A DNA stretch of 64,000 nucleotides from Mesostigma viride (Eukaryota > Streptophyta > Mesostigmatophyceae > Mesostigmatales > Mesostigmataceae). The notes under the pieces are model-generated. The model ran no database searches. It had not been told where the DNA came from and worked only from the letters and a program-made list of their open reading frames with translations. Shown here in pieces: positions 1-11,579 of this stretch. The position numbers were made by a program, and so were the translations under genes. Numbering within the stretch: position 1 is the first letter of the stretch; every line of letters starts with the position of its first letter. The stretch is from contig RPFO01000079.1 of NCBI GenBank assembly GCA_009746045.1, positions 1,320,785-1,384,784 of the forward strand, given 5' to 3'.

Positions 1-192
1 CCATCCATCCATCCATCCATCCATCCATCCATCCATCCATCCATCCATCCATCCATCCATCCATCCATCCATCCATCCATCCATCCATCCATCCATCCAT
101 CCATCCATCCATCCATCCATCCATCCATCCATCCATCCATCCATCCATCCATCCATCCATCCATCCATCCATCCATCCATCCATCCATCCAT
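1..192. repeat. (CCAT)n microsatellite
   Basis: About 48 perfect CCAT units run from the window edge to position 192. The array probably continues to the left. The same motif forms the much longer array at 60659-61833, where it follows a LINE 3' end. Confidence 0.98.
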
Positions 193-200
193 CGGGGTTA

Positions 201-243
201 ATGCTCCGTGACTCCCCAACGGGAGCACGAGTTTCATTAATTA
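201..243. repeat. Short palindromic dispersed repeat, copy 1
   Basis: The segment from GCTCCGTGACTCC to GGGAGCACGAGTTT recurs in diverged form at 21289-21335. Each copy is an imperfect inverted repeat (GCTCC...GGAGC) followed by an ATTAAT-rich stretch. It may be the end of an unidentified element; no coding content. Confidence 0.4.
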
Positions 244-256
244 AGGGGACGTGACA

Positions 257-297
257 CCCCCGAATTTTTTGGCGCAAAAAAATTCGCGCCGGAACCG
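257..297. repeat. Candidate left terminal inverted repeat of the Mutator-like element
   Basis: The reverse complement of this AT-rich core flanked by GGCGC/GCGCC aligns with 3846-3893 around GCGCCAAAAAAATTC. The two segments bracket the decayed transposase at 881-3325, so they may be degenerate element ends. The core is itself partly palindromic, which could produce the match by chance. No target duplication was found. Confidence 0.3.
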
Positions 298-452
298 AAG
301 CTAAAATTTCACGTTCACGGAAAAATTGTGCGAGACGAAGGTGCGATGGCGGCGGTGATTGGCGATCAGGCCCTAAAAGACGCGGCTGTTCAGGCCATTT
401 TATCAAGGAAAGTGTTAAATATGGGTATGGTACATTTGAGCTCGAACAAATC

Positions 453-692
453 GTGTCACAGGAAAAGCTAATTACTCTCGGCTCGACCAGCAGAAATCAC
501 ACCCCTCCCCAGGCGGTCACGGACTCGAACAATAAGTTTAGAAACGCAGCGTATCGCTGGTTTGCTGCGATAGTTGGGTGGATCGAGCCAGACGGTAGTG
601 CCAAAGAGCTGCCAAAAGAAGTCTACGACATTTTTCGCGCTCAATTTCCAGATTCGGCGTATGTGGGCTTCATACCCACGTCGGACAGATAA
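453..692 (+). CDS. Short ORF, unknown
   Basis: A 79-codon open frame with no in-frame ATG at its start (it opens at a GTG). It includes a [13 protein letters not shown] stretch and is not recognised as any family. It lies between the candidate left end and the transposase remnants of the Mutator-like element, so it may be an N-terminal exon or accessory reading frame of that element. It could also be fortuitous. No ribosome-scanning or splice evidence decides between these. Confidence 0.25.
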   Translation: MSQEKLITLGSTSRNHTPPQAVTDSNNKFRNAAYRWFAAIVGWIEPDGSAKELPKEVYDIFRAQFPDSAYVGFIPTSDR

Positions 693-880
693 CTGGTTTT
701 TTAGTGCAATATACTTATCACAACTCCTGCAAACAGTAGAAATGGCCAGGGCAAAGAGGAATTCAAGGGCGGGCGCAGCAGAGGCGGCGGGTTGCGGAGG
801 TAGCCGCTGCGTGGCTAGGCGATGATCTTCAGGCAGCAGCAACGCCGCAACCGAGCAGGGGCAGGGGGCGCCCTCGCGGC

Positions 881-3325
881 TTGACCAAAGAGAAAGGGCC
901 AGGTCGGCGGAGCACACAGTCGAATAAAAAGAAAAGCAGGGCATCAACAAGCGTCAGCCCAGCAACACCAGCAACGGCCGATCGACCCCTGGCAGCGAGG
1001 GTGCATGGTGCGCATTCAACTCTGTCGCGAGCACTGGGCGCAAGAGGAAGGCGCACCAGAGCTCATGTATGGACCATCGCCCAAGAAGATCGACCTTCGA
1101 AGAAATCACATCAAAGTATACACCTCGCGTCAGACTGCGCCTGCCCCTACTCAGTACTAGCTCGTGGCCAGCCATTTGAGATGCCTCGTTTGCTGGTAGA
1201 TGCCCACAATTTTGAGGCCATTCTAATTGGTGCCATGGCATGCCCGTTATGCAAGATGTGCACTGTCAAGATAGGAGAACCAGAGCTGCACGCGGGGTCT
1301 GATCGTGGCATGCAGCCCATCTTCTGTGGTGCTGTGGTGCACTAATAGCAGCTGCACGGGGGTGGATGGCGGGCCATGGTGGTGTACCAATGAAGACATC
1401 CTGTCACCCAACTCTGACCTGCGGCCGGGTGTGGATCGCAACATGCTCAACAGCCTCATGTGGCAGTCGCTGGGGCCGTTGTTTGGTATCAGCCAGCCCA
1501 CGCTAATTGCGCGTCTAGTCACGCTCCTAGGGCTGAGGTGCACGACTGGGCATATCACGTGGCGCAAGGATGTCGCAGCTGCCACGTCTATTGTCACTGA
1601 TCAAGGAGCACCTGCACGATCAGCTAATGGATAACAGGGAGACGGTGCGGGCATGGGAGCAGGAGCACAAGCGCTTTGGCGTAGATGGGGAGGGGAGGCA
1701 GGGCTGCCGCCTGACGCTGGATGGGTCATCATGGTTCAACCGCGGGGGTTTTGCATCCCCCTTTGGCCAGCAGTCGGTAATTCACGATGGCACTGGGCTG
1801 TGCGTGGGGCCGGCACCATGTCTCTGGCAAGTGGTGTACATGCATAATAAGGCCTGCGAGGCGGCTAGCAAGGCAGGCAAGGAGCCCGGGCCCCGTGTGT
1901 GCTATCTCAACCACACAGGCACTCAGTAGAAGCATGGAAGGGGAGGGGGCTGTCTTCTTGCTGCGTGACCTGCATGGCATCAACGGTTGCGGGCATCAGC
2001 ACAGGGCCGAGGTGGTGCACGGGGAGGAGGGGGCAGCAGGGGAGGAGGGGGCAGCAGGGGAGCCGGAGGGGGCAGGAGGGGAGAAGGAGGTGCTGCCAAA
2101 GCTGCAATGGCGCAACGCCTGTACGCTGCTGAGGTGCATGGTTAGGGATGGTGACACCACCTGGTTTGCACGGGTCAAAGAGGACATTGAAGTTCCTCAC
2201 AGAGGCAGGCATCATCCCCGAGAAGAAGGAAGACATCAATCACTTGGGGGGGTGTTTGTACAATGCACTGACCAAGCTCAAGAAGGAGCACCTGGGCAAG
2301 CTCAGGGGGGTGCTAGATGACCCCACAGTGAACTCCATGTGAACATTCCATTTTCCTTCCGCACGTGCATCCATGCCAACGGGCACATGGGGGCAGTCCA
2401 CCTCAAGGGGGCACTAGCCAACGCACTGCTGCACTACTTTAACAAGCACGACAAGACTGCATATGTGAGCAGTGGCCTAACCGTATACGTGCGGCAAGCG
2501 GATCCAAGCCGGCAGCCGCATGTTGAGCAGCAGTGGTGTGGCTCTGTGGTGGGGGACACAACTCCCGGGTGGGGTGGGACCACGTGGCTGCCCGTCGCGG
2601 CGAGCACGCCTCAGGGTGTGACGGTGGATGCATGTGCTGGGGCTGGTCAAGGCTCAGCTGTCTGGGCCAAGTACACCACGATGGAGATTCTGGAGGCCTG
2701 CACCCACGATGCCAGCAGCAACAGGAATGAGTTCCTGCACGTACTCCCATGCAGCAGATCAGGGCTGTCCCCGGTGGGAAGGGTGGGTTTGGGGCAGGGC
2801 TGTACCCAGGTGCATGCGCGGTGGGCATACTGCACGTGCAGCACGGTGAACAGAGGTGGCTAGAGGATGCAGAGGACTGGGTGTGACAGTGACCCCCGCT
2901 GTCGAGGCGCAGCTGGGGACCATCCAGGCCAAGAGGGAGTGGCAGCAGCAGCTCAAGGGGCAGCATGACTGGAAGCGGCGCAAGATGAAAAGGAAGTTAG
3001 AGAAGAAGAAAAGGCACTGGAAGGATCGAGGGCAAGCAGACTTACTGTCCTGACCGCTGCACATACAGCAAGGGGGTGCAGTATGAGGAAGAGGGGGCAG
3101 GGGATGAGGATGGGGATGACATGGATATTGATGCTAGACTGTGCATGTTCTGCGGTGGCCCCACGCACTCAACTCACAACCCCTTCCTCATCTGTAATGG
3201 CACTGACTGTGCACAGGGGGCCCACATGCTGTGCACCGGTCTCACCCGGCCTCGAGACCGTGCCAAAGGGGGAGTGGTACTGCCAAGACTGCAAGCCTGG
3301 GGACGCCTATAGTGATGATGAATGA
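881..3325 (+). pseudogene. Decayed Mutator-like transposase with C-terminal PHD finger
   Basis: Fragments of one protein run in order across all three plus frames. First comes a Lys-rich N-terminus with a CPLCKMC zinc-type motif (881-1345). Next is a segment with LSPNSDLRPGVDRNMLNSL (1305-1634). A catalytic-core-like piece follows, containing LTLDGSSWFNRGGFASPFG and VCYLNHTGTQ (1570-1929). MEGEGAVFLLRDL and RDGDTTWF come next (1930-2175), then HLGGCLYNALTKLKKEHLG (2230-2310). The pattern of DGxW, C...N.G...ME, a DGD motif and a downstream H..N.L..L is that of the Mutator-like transposases found in algae and animals (my assignment from family knowledge). A PHD finger (CMFC, CNGTDC, HMLC, then CQDC after a frameshift near 3240) closes the remnant. 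At least five frame changes make the copy non-functional. A KDZ-type transposase is the main alternative. Confidence 0.6.
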
Positions 3326-3359
3326 GCTTTTGGCTAGTGTCTGGCGCTACCAGGTGTCA

Positions 3360-3800
3360 ACCTATGAACGTTAATAACTGGAGCTGTGGTTGTCAGAATG
3401 ACCTCAAAATTTGGGGTTGCATGTCCCCCAACCTCTAGTATTTGAAAATATGTGGTATGACATCATTGGAAGTGTTTATGATTCGTTAATTTTTTTTTTG
3501 TGTGAAAAAAAGGACCCTTTTTGCGGGAAAATTAATAACTGGTGCATCCATGCTTATTTCTTGGTCCCAATTAGGCATACTTTCTCAAAAGTCAGGGAAC
3601 TACATGGAAATATGTGATTTGGTCCCAATATATGTTTCCCCACTGCCCTAGGGAAAATGTGACAAAAATAGCGTCTTTTTTCTATTTTTAGCGCATTACC
3701 GGTGTATACTGTGGGGGCTAGTACCCCCCCCAAGTGGCTGGAAAATTTTTTTTATCATATTTATGGTCCCCAATCATCATTGGATTTTTAGCACATGCAT
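3360..3800. repeat. 3' untranslated segment of the Mutator-like element, copy 1
   Basis: About 420 bp starting near AATAACTGGAGCTG and including TTTTGCGGGAAAA, TCTATTTTTAGC and the small palindrome GGGGGCTAGTACCCCCC. It aligns end to end with 5840-6262 at moderate divergence. Here it directly follows the PHD-finger end of the transposase remnant, so it is probably the element's 3' non-coding part. Confidence 0.7.
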
Positions 3801-3845
3801 AGGTATGGTTTCCAGAAAAGTGCCCTGTAGGGGTGTCAGGGGACT

Positions 3846-3893
3846 CGGCGCGGCGAATATTTTCCGCGCCAAAAAAATTCCGCGGTACCCTCC
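3846..3893. repeat. Candidate right terminal inverted repeat of the Mutator-like element
   Basis: GGCGCGGCGAAT...CGCGCCAAAAAAATTCC matches the reverse complement of 257-297 imperfectly. Low confidence because of the internal palindromy. Confidence 0.3.
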
Positions 3894-5839
3894 GTACCGT
3901 GAAAAGTGGGTGCACGGTGCGCGCACCCCTTGCGGAAGTGGCCATGGCGACTGCTTTTAGACGAAACGTGACAAATCTGGCTCGCGGAAAGCAGAAAAAA
4001 TGCTCGATTGTTGGAGAAAATTAGTTACTGATTCTAATTTATGGCGGGATGGTTGCGATCTATAATGTCGCGGGCTTTTTTTCTTTGCCATCGGCAGGGG
4101 GGGTCCGGCCTGAATTTCTGTCGGGATGAATAAAGTATAATGGATGCCTGCCGGTGTGATTGTCGATTGTTGCCAGTTTTGATGGTCGTAAGGAAAGCTA
4201 GTTTAATGATGTTTCTAAAGCCGTAAAAATTCCCGCTGCTATCTTTACCTTTCCCGTCATTTTGCGGTAAGATAACATTACATAGGCCTGCGCGATGCGT
4301 GCCCAACCTCTCCATGAAAGGGTGGCCTTTCTTGTGCGCCTGGGCACGAATAAATGCCCGTTATGGTACGTTCTTGTATTAAACGCTAGCAATTTCCTGC
4401 TTTCTTAGCTCGTTGAGCGTAAGCTTTTTGCCTTCTTTCCGGCCAGATGCAGCCAGGAAGTTGCGGGTCCTGGCGCTGCATCGCTGGATTCCTGGGTGTC
4501 TTTTAGCAAGTTCGTCTGTGACGTGGCTGGCTTTCTGCAGCGCGTGGCCCGCAACCTGTCGGGAAGGTGTAATGCTTTTATTTCCATGCTTCTCTGAAAT
4601 TTCTTTTGCTTTATAGACAGTTGTGTTCGAGGAAATTCACGCGGTCTTCCTAAGCAGCGGCATCATTTTCCCCAGACAATGACGAGCTGGCACCTGTCTC
4701 CTATTTAGAAAGCGGCTCGTGCTTGTTATAGAAAGGAGGCAGTGTGCATTTTGCGGGACACAATGCTTTGGTGGCACATGCGTCAGGTAGGCTGTTCCAA
4801 TGGTCTCTTCACCTTTCCCACTGAGTAAATGATAGCCTTTGTCATGCTAACCAGAGCAGCTAGCCACAGGTTGGCTGGATAAAAAGTCAGCTTATTTTCT
4901 CTTTATATATAGTACTGCGTGTGTGGTCCTCCACGTGTCCGGCTTGTTGGGCATTTTGGAAGAGTGCTGTCTTTTATTATGGCTCGCAGTCACATTGGTG
5001 GGTAACCTATAACAACCTGTGTTGATTGGTGAACCAACTGGTGGTAATTCATACAAGTTTGTGTTCACCCATGCATCTTGTCTGTGTTAATTGGTGTTGG
5101 TATTTGATGAGCTGATGTGGGCTATGTGTTGATATGGTATTGTGACTCATCGAGTGGGCGGAAGTCTATCAGTGATCGGAAGTTGAGTACTTTCCTCCGA
5201 TGTGGCCGATGTGTGTGGCGCCGCGCCGGTACTTGTGCAGTTTTACTACTTGCGGTGGTATCGCTCTATTTCTAGTAGGTACTTTGTGGTGTCGCGTTGA
5301 TAGCTTCAGTTCGCGGTATGTGTGTCTTGTGGTCGAGCTGATGCGTTGCGGTGATGATCCACAAAGGCAGCCGTCATTACATTTTGGGGCGCAATCACCA
5401 TGTGAGCGCGCGCACCTACGGGCCTAAGGGCTGCGGGCTATGGATCTGAGCACAATACCCACTACCATCATCTTCGAGGATCTTCGCCAACTCCTTAAGC
5501 TTGTAATTGATGCTTATTTATTTAACAAAGAGGGTTTTTAATGTGTTGTTGGGTGGAACAACTTGGTTGTTGGCACAAAATCACACATTATTAGCCTGAG
5601 ATAGGCATAACTATTACATATGCTGCTCAGGCGTGTCGTCCTACCAGCCTTGTTGTTAAGGGTAGACTCACAAGGCTGGCTGTGCCGATGGAGGGGTGGG
5701 GCGTATGACGCTCCGGACATCCTCCTCACACTCCGTGATCAAAGTGGGCATGTTTTTGGGTGTCTAGGGTAGCAAAACAGATGTCATTTTGGCTCAGCAC
5801 TAGCTCAATTCTCTTTTAGCGTCTACCCGGCAGGTGGCA
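3894..5839. other. No recognised gene
   Basis: About 1.9 kb with only short, unsupported open frames (none over 75 codons), no LTRs and no long tandem repeats. Nothing recognisable. Confidence 0.6.
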
Positions 5840-6262
5840 TCACAGGAAAATCAATAACTTGAGCTACGCTTGTCAGAATGAGCTCAAACTTTGGGTTTGT
5901 GTTTCCCCCCACTCAGTGGAATATAAAATGTATGGATGCAGGATGACCCAATCTGATGTGTTAATGATTTGATTTTTTTTTTTTGCTCAAAAAAGTACCC
6001 ATTTTGCGGGAAAACAAATGTGACCATTTTGGCGATGTAAATAGCCCAGCTTTTAAAAAAGTGGGGGAACTTTGCAGAAATGTATGGGCAGGTCATTTGG
6101 ATAAGTGGTTTGTCTTGGGCAAAATATCTCATAAATAGCGTCTTTTTCTATTTTTAGCTCGCCACCGGTGCGTGGTTGGGGGTAGTACCCCCAACAAGTG
6201 GTGGCATGAATGTCCAAACATCATATTTATGGTACTCAATCATCACTAGATGGTTCCCGAGT
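5840..6262. repeat. 3' segment of the Mutator-like element, copy 2
   Basis: Diverged duplicate of 3360-3800 in the same orientation. It shares AATAACTTGAGCTACG, TTTTGCGGGAAAA, TCTATTTTTAGC and GGGGGTAGTACCCCC. No transposase fragment precedes it, so it is a truncated second copy or a non-autonomous derivative. Confidence 0.65.
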
Positions 6263-6347
6263 GCATTGGAACTGATATTCATTAAAGTCAGTTTTTCAGG
6301 CTTTTGGACGTGCGAGTTCCCTTAATTAATTTACTTGCATTAATTAA

Positions 6348-6592
6348 TTAACTAATTAGGAACATAACTCCGTTGGGAGTGTATCTCGCACATATATCCC
6401 AGAGAAGGGGCATATGGCTTTTAATACATTCTAAGTTACTTCCTGCAAGGGTGCGAATGTGAGCAACCCTTAATTGCTCTAGGTGCACCAAGGGCACCTG
6501 CACCACCAGATCGAGCTATCAAGCTCAACCCAACGTTATATAAGGGGATTTACTTGCATGTGTATCATAATGCTGGCCGGCGTGCACTATAC
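6348..6592. repeat. Foldback-family repeat arm
   Basis: Direct counterpart of the right arm at 20100-20330. Shared blocks include AACATAACTCCGTTGGGAGT, GGGGCATATGGCTTTT, ACTTCCTGCAAG and GCTCTAGGTGC. Only one arm is present here. Non-coding. Confidence 0.65.
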
Positions 6593-6639
6593 ATGCACTT
6601 GGCAGTTGGCACATTTAAATGGAAGTTAGACAGGGCATC

Positions 6640-6838
6640 CTACCGCCTCGTCTGCCATTACAGTAGAGGACAGCTCGGATGAGGATTACATCCCCATCTA
6701 GTGCTTATAATGGTTGGGGAATGATGCAGACGATATTTGTTTAAACTTTTGTGTAATTATTTTTTTCTAATGAGATTAGCATAGTACTCCGCGGCATGCC
6801 TTTGCGCATGACACGCAAGTACTTACTTACTACTTACT
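6640..6838. repeat. Dispersed repeat, inverted counterpart of 19408-19598
   Basis: About 195 bp nearly identical in reverse complement to 19408-19598. Shared blocks include ATTACAGTAGAGGACAGCTC, the CCCCATCTAGTGCTTA block and CATGACACGCAAGTACTTAC. It ends in a TACT/TTAC run. No coding content; family not recognised. Confidence 0.8.
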
Positions 6839-7299
6839 AGACAGGGCATGAAAGTTTCAGATCGCTGTATATATAAGTCTGCATGCACCTAGAGCTCCAA
6901 AGGTTAGGTATGTCAATAATTATCTGTACTCCCCATGCAGGCCGCGCGCGGCAGGGCCGCCACCCGGCCGTGGACTTTTCGTGATAGACTCGGCATGGAC
7001 ATGTGCTACACTAGACGTGACGGGCTCACAACCGGGCAGCCTCCTGGTTTGTCTGTAATATGGAGGCAGATGGTACGCAAGGATAGATGTAGTGTGTCCC
7101 GGTACGGGTACGGTGAAATACGGTACGGTCACGGGCCGGCAGTAAATACGGGAAAAATACGGGAAAGTACAAGAAAATAAGGTAAACACGGAAAATAGCC
7201 CATTTTGTATCAAGGAGACAAGCAGCATTTTGTATAGTTTTGAAGGGAATTCTGATGTCCTACATATTCGCGATACGCGAGCGGCGTTTACGAAAATGG

Positions 7300-7470
7300 G
7301 GTACTTTTGTACGCGCCGCGTATTTTTGCGTATTTTCTTGCGTATCACGTATTTTTGGTTTATTATTTTGCGTATTTTTGGCATATTTTTGGCGTATTTT
7401 GGCGTATTTTTGGCGTATTTTTGGCGTATTTTTGGCGTATTTTTGGCGTATTTTTGGCGCATTTTCGGCT
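7300..7470. repeat. 12-bp minisatellite (GCGTATTTTTG type)
   Basis: Tandem units of about 12 bp (TTTTTGGCGTAT), regular from about 7380 to 7460 and degenerate before that. The repeat produces spurious repetitive open frames on both strands. Confidence 0.9.
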
Positions 7471-8135
7471 TACGAGGTGGGTTTGGGCATCATTTTACAG
7501 CCCGCGTTGCTTGCCTACATAGCCGGTCTGTATCATTGCTGCTCGTAAATAGCATCATCTGCACCCATTTGCTCATAATTGGCAGGGCATCTATCAAGAC
7601 AACAATCATGATCTATAGACTATGTATAAGCTCCTCGTAGAAGCGGTAGGAACACTCTTGCCGGGGTGAATCTACCTCAGCACGGCTTACAGTATTCAGC
7701 TTTCTAGGGATTAATTTGTGAAATTTATGTGCACGTGAATGCATGTACATGTGCACATGTGTGCACATGTGTGCGCGCACATGTGTGAGACAACTATTAT
7801 GAATGAAAACTGAGAGACAACAGTGCTCTCTTATGATGTATGTGCAAAACATAAGTTAATGTTGCATATATGTAGCATGCATGCATGCACGACATTATAA
7901 TTCATCCATGGCATGTGTCGAGTCTTGTCACCTATACAATATCTGACTTTAATTAAGAAATGACTGACGTACGTGGTCCCGTATAAGGGACTCATGCATG
8001 GAGCATAAGTCTTTGGATGAAAAGACATGACATGAATGAATAAACATCATTCACAGCATGCCTAATGCATTGAACGCATGCACAACATCCTAAGAAGTCT
8101 AAATGACAGTTGCATATTGTCAACTGTTTACAATG
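7471..8135. other. No recognised gene; alternating purine-pyrimidine tract
   Basis: No gene seen. About 7725-7792 is rich in alternating TG/CA/GC steps (GTGCACATGTGTGCGCGCAC), a composition that can favour Z-DNA. The segment ends with the ATTAT target-site copy at 8136-8140. Confidence 0.5.
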
Positions 8136-8140
8136 ATTAT

Positions 8141-8843
8141 TGTAACAACCAAATGTTACATCCAAAGTTTTCCTACTGTTGAATCTTATTATGAGTTCTT
8201 TAGGACAATTATTTGAGAAGTTAGGAGGCTTCGACGTCTGATAGATATTGGGCCTGTTGAGATCTGTCGAATCTATTGTTCTACCCTCATTGGTCGTGGC
8301 CTGATCCACGTAGGGTACTTTGCATGGTGTTGTTTAGTCAGTCAAAGATTCTCTGCAGTACCGTTGTACCTGGTGGATTTGGTTCCAGGTCCTTGAGATT
8401 TCGTATGTGCTGGCTTTGTGTTGTGTGGAGGATTCGGAGGCTAAGATCTTATCTTGAGTGATCCTCACTTTTGATTGGTCCTTCCGGGTTAGGGTTGGAT
8501 GGATGCTGCGTGCACGATGACTTTTATCCTGTTTGGGGCGGCCGTGCATGTGTGCGTACGTGAGAGCTAAAGCTATGGTGTAATTCAAGGGTTTCCTTGT
8601 TTCATCAATCAAACAACCCTTGCCAAAAGTCAACTATAACTTCAACAGATAGTCGACTTGGATATAACTTGTCTGTTGTGTCTAACAAGGGTGGGGACTC
8701 ATTCCCTTAACTGTTGAAGATCCATCTTCATTGCTTCTCTGGACGTGAAGTTATCTGTCGCGACTCCAACCCAGGTATAAAGATCTTTTCACGCTAATGT
8801 TGATACTGAGGCTGTTGCAAACACAACATTTTTAGTCGTTACA
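8141..8843 (+). repeat. Chromovirus 5' LTR
   Basis: 703 bp, TG...CA ends. A TATAAAG at 8776-8782 is a weak promoter candidate close to the 3' end of the LTR. The ATTAT target copy lies immediately upstream. Confidence 0.95.
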
Positions 8844-8844
8844 T

Positions 8845-8856
8845 TGGTATCGGAGG
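8845..8856 (+). other. Primer-binding site
   Basis: TGGTATCGGAGG begins one base after the 5' LTR. It resembles the complement of the initiator-Met tRNA 3' end used by many LTR elements (consensus TGGTATCAGAGC, from family knowledge). Confidence 0.75.
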
Positions 8857-9065
8857 TTTCTACCTAGGTGTTGGTTGTCTTGACAGTATTAGTTCACGAT
8901 TAACAATGGAATTCTTGCCAGACCCAGAGAGGGTACGTTATGCTGTGTATTCGGACAGTTCTTAAGAGTGTGACTCATCCTTATGTGACAGTCTTGCTCT
9001 GAGAACTGCCTTGAGCCCATAAGTCTCTAACGTTCCCCAGTCCGGCATGCGCGACCCATGGAGTG

Positions 9066-10848
9066 ATGAGTAACCCGGAGACACAACCACCGTTATCAAG
9101 TAAGAGAGTTGAAGATGCAACCACATCTTTAGCAGCTCAACGGACGACCGGTGATGAAAGGGTTTCATCATCTACTCCCAGACGTCAACTATTTGGAGAT
9201 ACCACCTTAATGTCTGCTTCCCGCAGATATTCGCTGTCGGTCGGCCCAAAGTTCTCCATCTTGCCCCTCGGTGTGCAACCAGGCGAGCCCTCCCTGCGTG
9301 GCATTGGTAGAGGTGTACCACGGTTCTCCAACGTGGGGACACGCGTTCGCCAGCACCCGAATACGGTTCGGCTATTCGTTTTGGCTACAACACGGTGCCG
9401 GGGCGAGACGGCACTCGGCTAGCGGCTGACGAGCTGACAGCGGAGAAAATTCGATTACAACATGAACGTGAGGAAGCTGCGAGAGCTAGAAGTGTGGCGG
9501 AAGCGCTGGAGAAGAGTGTGGGTAGGACTATTGCGCGTGTGCAGCAACTTGAGTCGCAAGGGCAGGCGGGCGATGGAGAGTCTGTTTTCGTGGATCAACC
9601 GTCTCCAACACTGGGTATACGAGGGTATATGCGGTTGACGCTCCTTTTGTTGATGAAGGGACAGATGCACAGGGGCATGAGCCTCCACGGCTCTCGGTGG
9701 CTGCGACATTCGGAGAATCAGAATGCACCACACGCCCCAGTGATGGAGCTCACGTCTTTGTATCCTCGTACTGTTCCTTTTCCTAAGGTGGAGTCGGTAG
9801 ACAAGCTATCGCTGACCAACCTTACCCATCGCAGCTTCGACCATTTCTCCACCAAGTTTCAGGATGTCTTCGCTATCCACTTCGCCAACTATGGGCCCAA
9901 GGCAGAGGAACGTCTCACGATGGACATCCAGAAGAGAATGGTTAGGCAGCGGATGAGCGACAGTGCCAGCGACCGTTTTGATGAGTTTTTGCGTTCTGTG
10001 GCTGGACGTGCGTGTACCGACCTCCCCTCTCTCCTATTGGGCTTTCGCCGGTTTCTGTTACCCCAGGATCAGCTTCGCATGGATCGGGACGCACTGGCTA
10101 ACTGTACGCAGGCTGGTTTGACGCTGCCACAGTTCGTGGAGCAATTCACCAACCTTAGAGCCAAGATTCCCAATGCTCTGACGCAGAGGCACTTCACAGA
10201 CTACTGCATGGCATGGCTCCACACGTGCGACTGGATGTGGACAAGCACTTCTCCCAGTTCGACTACGTGGATTGGCAATGGGACAAGGTGTTGTCTTATG
10301 TGCTTACCCTTTGTCGTGTGCCTGCTTTTTCTGTCAAGTGGGAACCTGTGGCCACGCCAGTGCCACCCATCAAGAAGTCCCTGAACCAGCTGGATGACCT
10401 CCTGGGGGAACTCAATGCATTGGATCCCACCCAGGGTAACTGTTTTATCTGCAACCAGCCAGGTCACTTTGCACGGGACTGCCCTAGACGGGACCAGTTT
10501 CCCCCTGCCACGAGAGGACCTTTTGGCGCCCTGCCATCTCCCAGGCCACCCAACCTTCCTCCTGGCGTTCCTGCTGGCGATCACCGGATACAGCCAGGGT
10601 TCCAGCCCAACTTCCAGCCCTCTGGGAGGTTCCAGTCCCGCGCTAGGCCCTTCAGCAGACAGGATAAGCGTAGGATGGTGAACGCTCTCATGCAGCTGCT
10701 GGCAGATGAGGAGGATGGGGGGACGAGGATGAGCCTCCAGCACCACCTGAGCAGCTTCCACCATCGGGCAGTGGAGCATCCCCAGACCCACCTGAGTCAA
10801 AAAACTAGTTGGGTCCCCAGGTCATCCTTCTGTCATGGCCAGGTCTGA
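9066..10848 (+). pseudogene. gag: Chromovirus Gag, frameshifted
   Basis: The likely start is the ATG at 9066 (MSNPETQPPL). That frame ends at 9422 and the protein resumes in another frame from about 9395, with a charged coiled-coil-like stretch (KIRLQHEREEAARARSV). The capsid-like region lies at about 9800-10210 (FSTKFQDVFAIHFANYG, FVEQFTNLRAKIP). A further frame change near 10210 leads to the CCHC zinc knuckle at 10441-10482 (CFICNQPGHFARDC), followed by a Pro/Arg-rich tail. Gag packages element RNA into particles. The last frame overlaps the protease frame by 14 bp (10835-10848), so a natural gag-pol shift could lie there. The two earlier breaks are damage or sequence error. Confidence 0.8.
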
Positions 10849-11400
10849 CCTGCCTGCTGTTGACGTTAGGCCAGTGAACACTGTGGGTGCTTCTGACCCT
10901 GCTGTCCCTGTGGGTCCTCCTGTACCAGGTCACTTACTCAAGTTTCAGGCTAGGCTCCTCAACGTGCCAGTCCCCTTGGCTCAGCCAGCTTGCTTGTTTA
11001 TGATTGATTCTGGTGCTGGCAGTAATTATATTGCTGCATCCTTGGTGCAGGAGCTGAAGTTGCCTGTGTTGGCCCACCCCACACCTGTCATGGTGCAGTA
11101 TTCTGATGGCAGGAGAAGCTGCTCACCTGGCTATGTGCAGCTCATCTTCCAAGTTTGTTCATCCCAGACTTTGGAAGTGACAGCAGATGTCATTCCCCTC
11201 ACGGCAGCGATGTGATTTTGGGGATCCCATGGTTGTCTGACACCAATCCTGCTATTTCTTGGCCTGACAGGGTGGTCCAGTTCAAGGATGGGACAGTGTG
11301 GGATGCTACCTGTGTGTTGCCAGGGGGGAGAAGAACAGCCACTGAGTGCTGTTCCACACAGACAGCTGTCAATGATGGCAAGGGAGGGGAAGCAGGTGCG
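10835..11400 (+). pseudogene. pol: Chromovirus aspartic protease
   Basis: Retropepsin-type protease that would process the polyprotein. The catalytic DSGA is encoded at 11006-11017 within MIDSGAGSNYI. The C-terminal ILGIPWL motif lies near 11215 in a different frame, so a one-base change near 11200 breaks the domain. The ATG at 10835 opens the frame. This domain precedes the RT, the normal Ty3/gypsy order, in contrast to elements A-C in this window. Confidence 0.85.
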
Positions 11401-11579
11401 AAAGGGGTGGATCAAGAGCCGACTTTGGAGGAGAAACGGGCTGCCCTACTGAAGCATGTGTGGTCTGCCAAGCATACTCTGTCTTATTTGGCCACCTATC
11501 CAGTGGAACACATCTTTTTCCTGCATTTGGTGCCTAATGAACCTGAGTCTGCTAGTGATCATTCTGTCAATGCTGTCAG

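Noticed and set aside
6920-7462. Minus-strand 180-codon frame with NTPKIRQKYAK-type repeats
   Set aside because: Generated by the 12-bp minisatellite.
7380-7465. Regular short repeats resembling an array
   Set aside because: Units are contiguous without spacers and the genome is eukaryotic, so this is not CRISPR.
8334-8633. Minus-strand 99-codon frame repeated at 17047-17346
   Set aside because: Lies wholly within the chromovirus LTRs. Its duplication simply reflects LTR identity.
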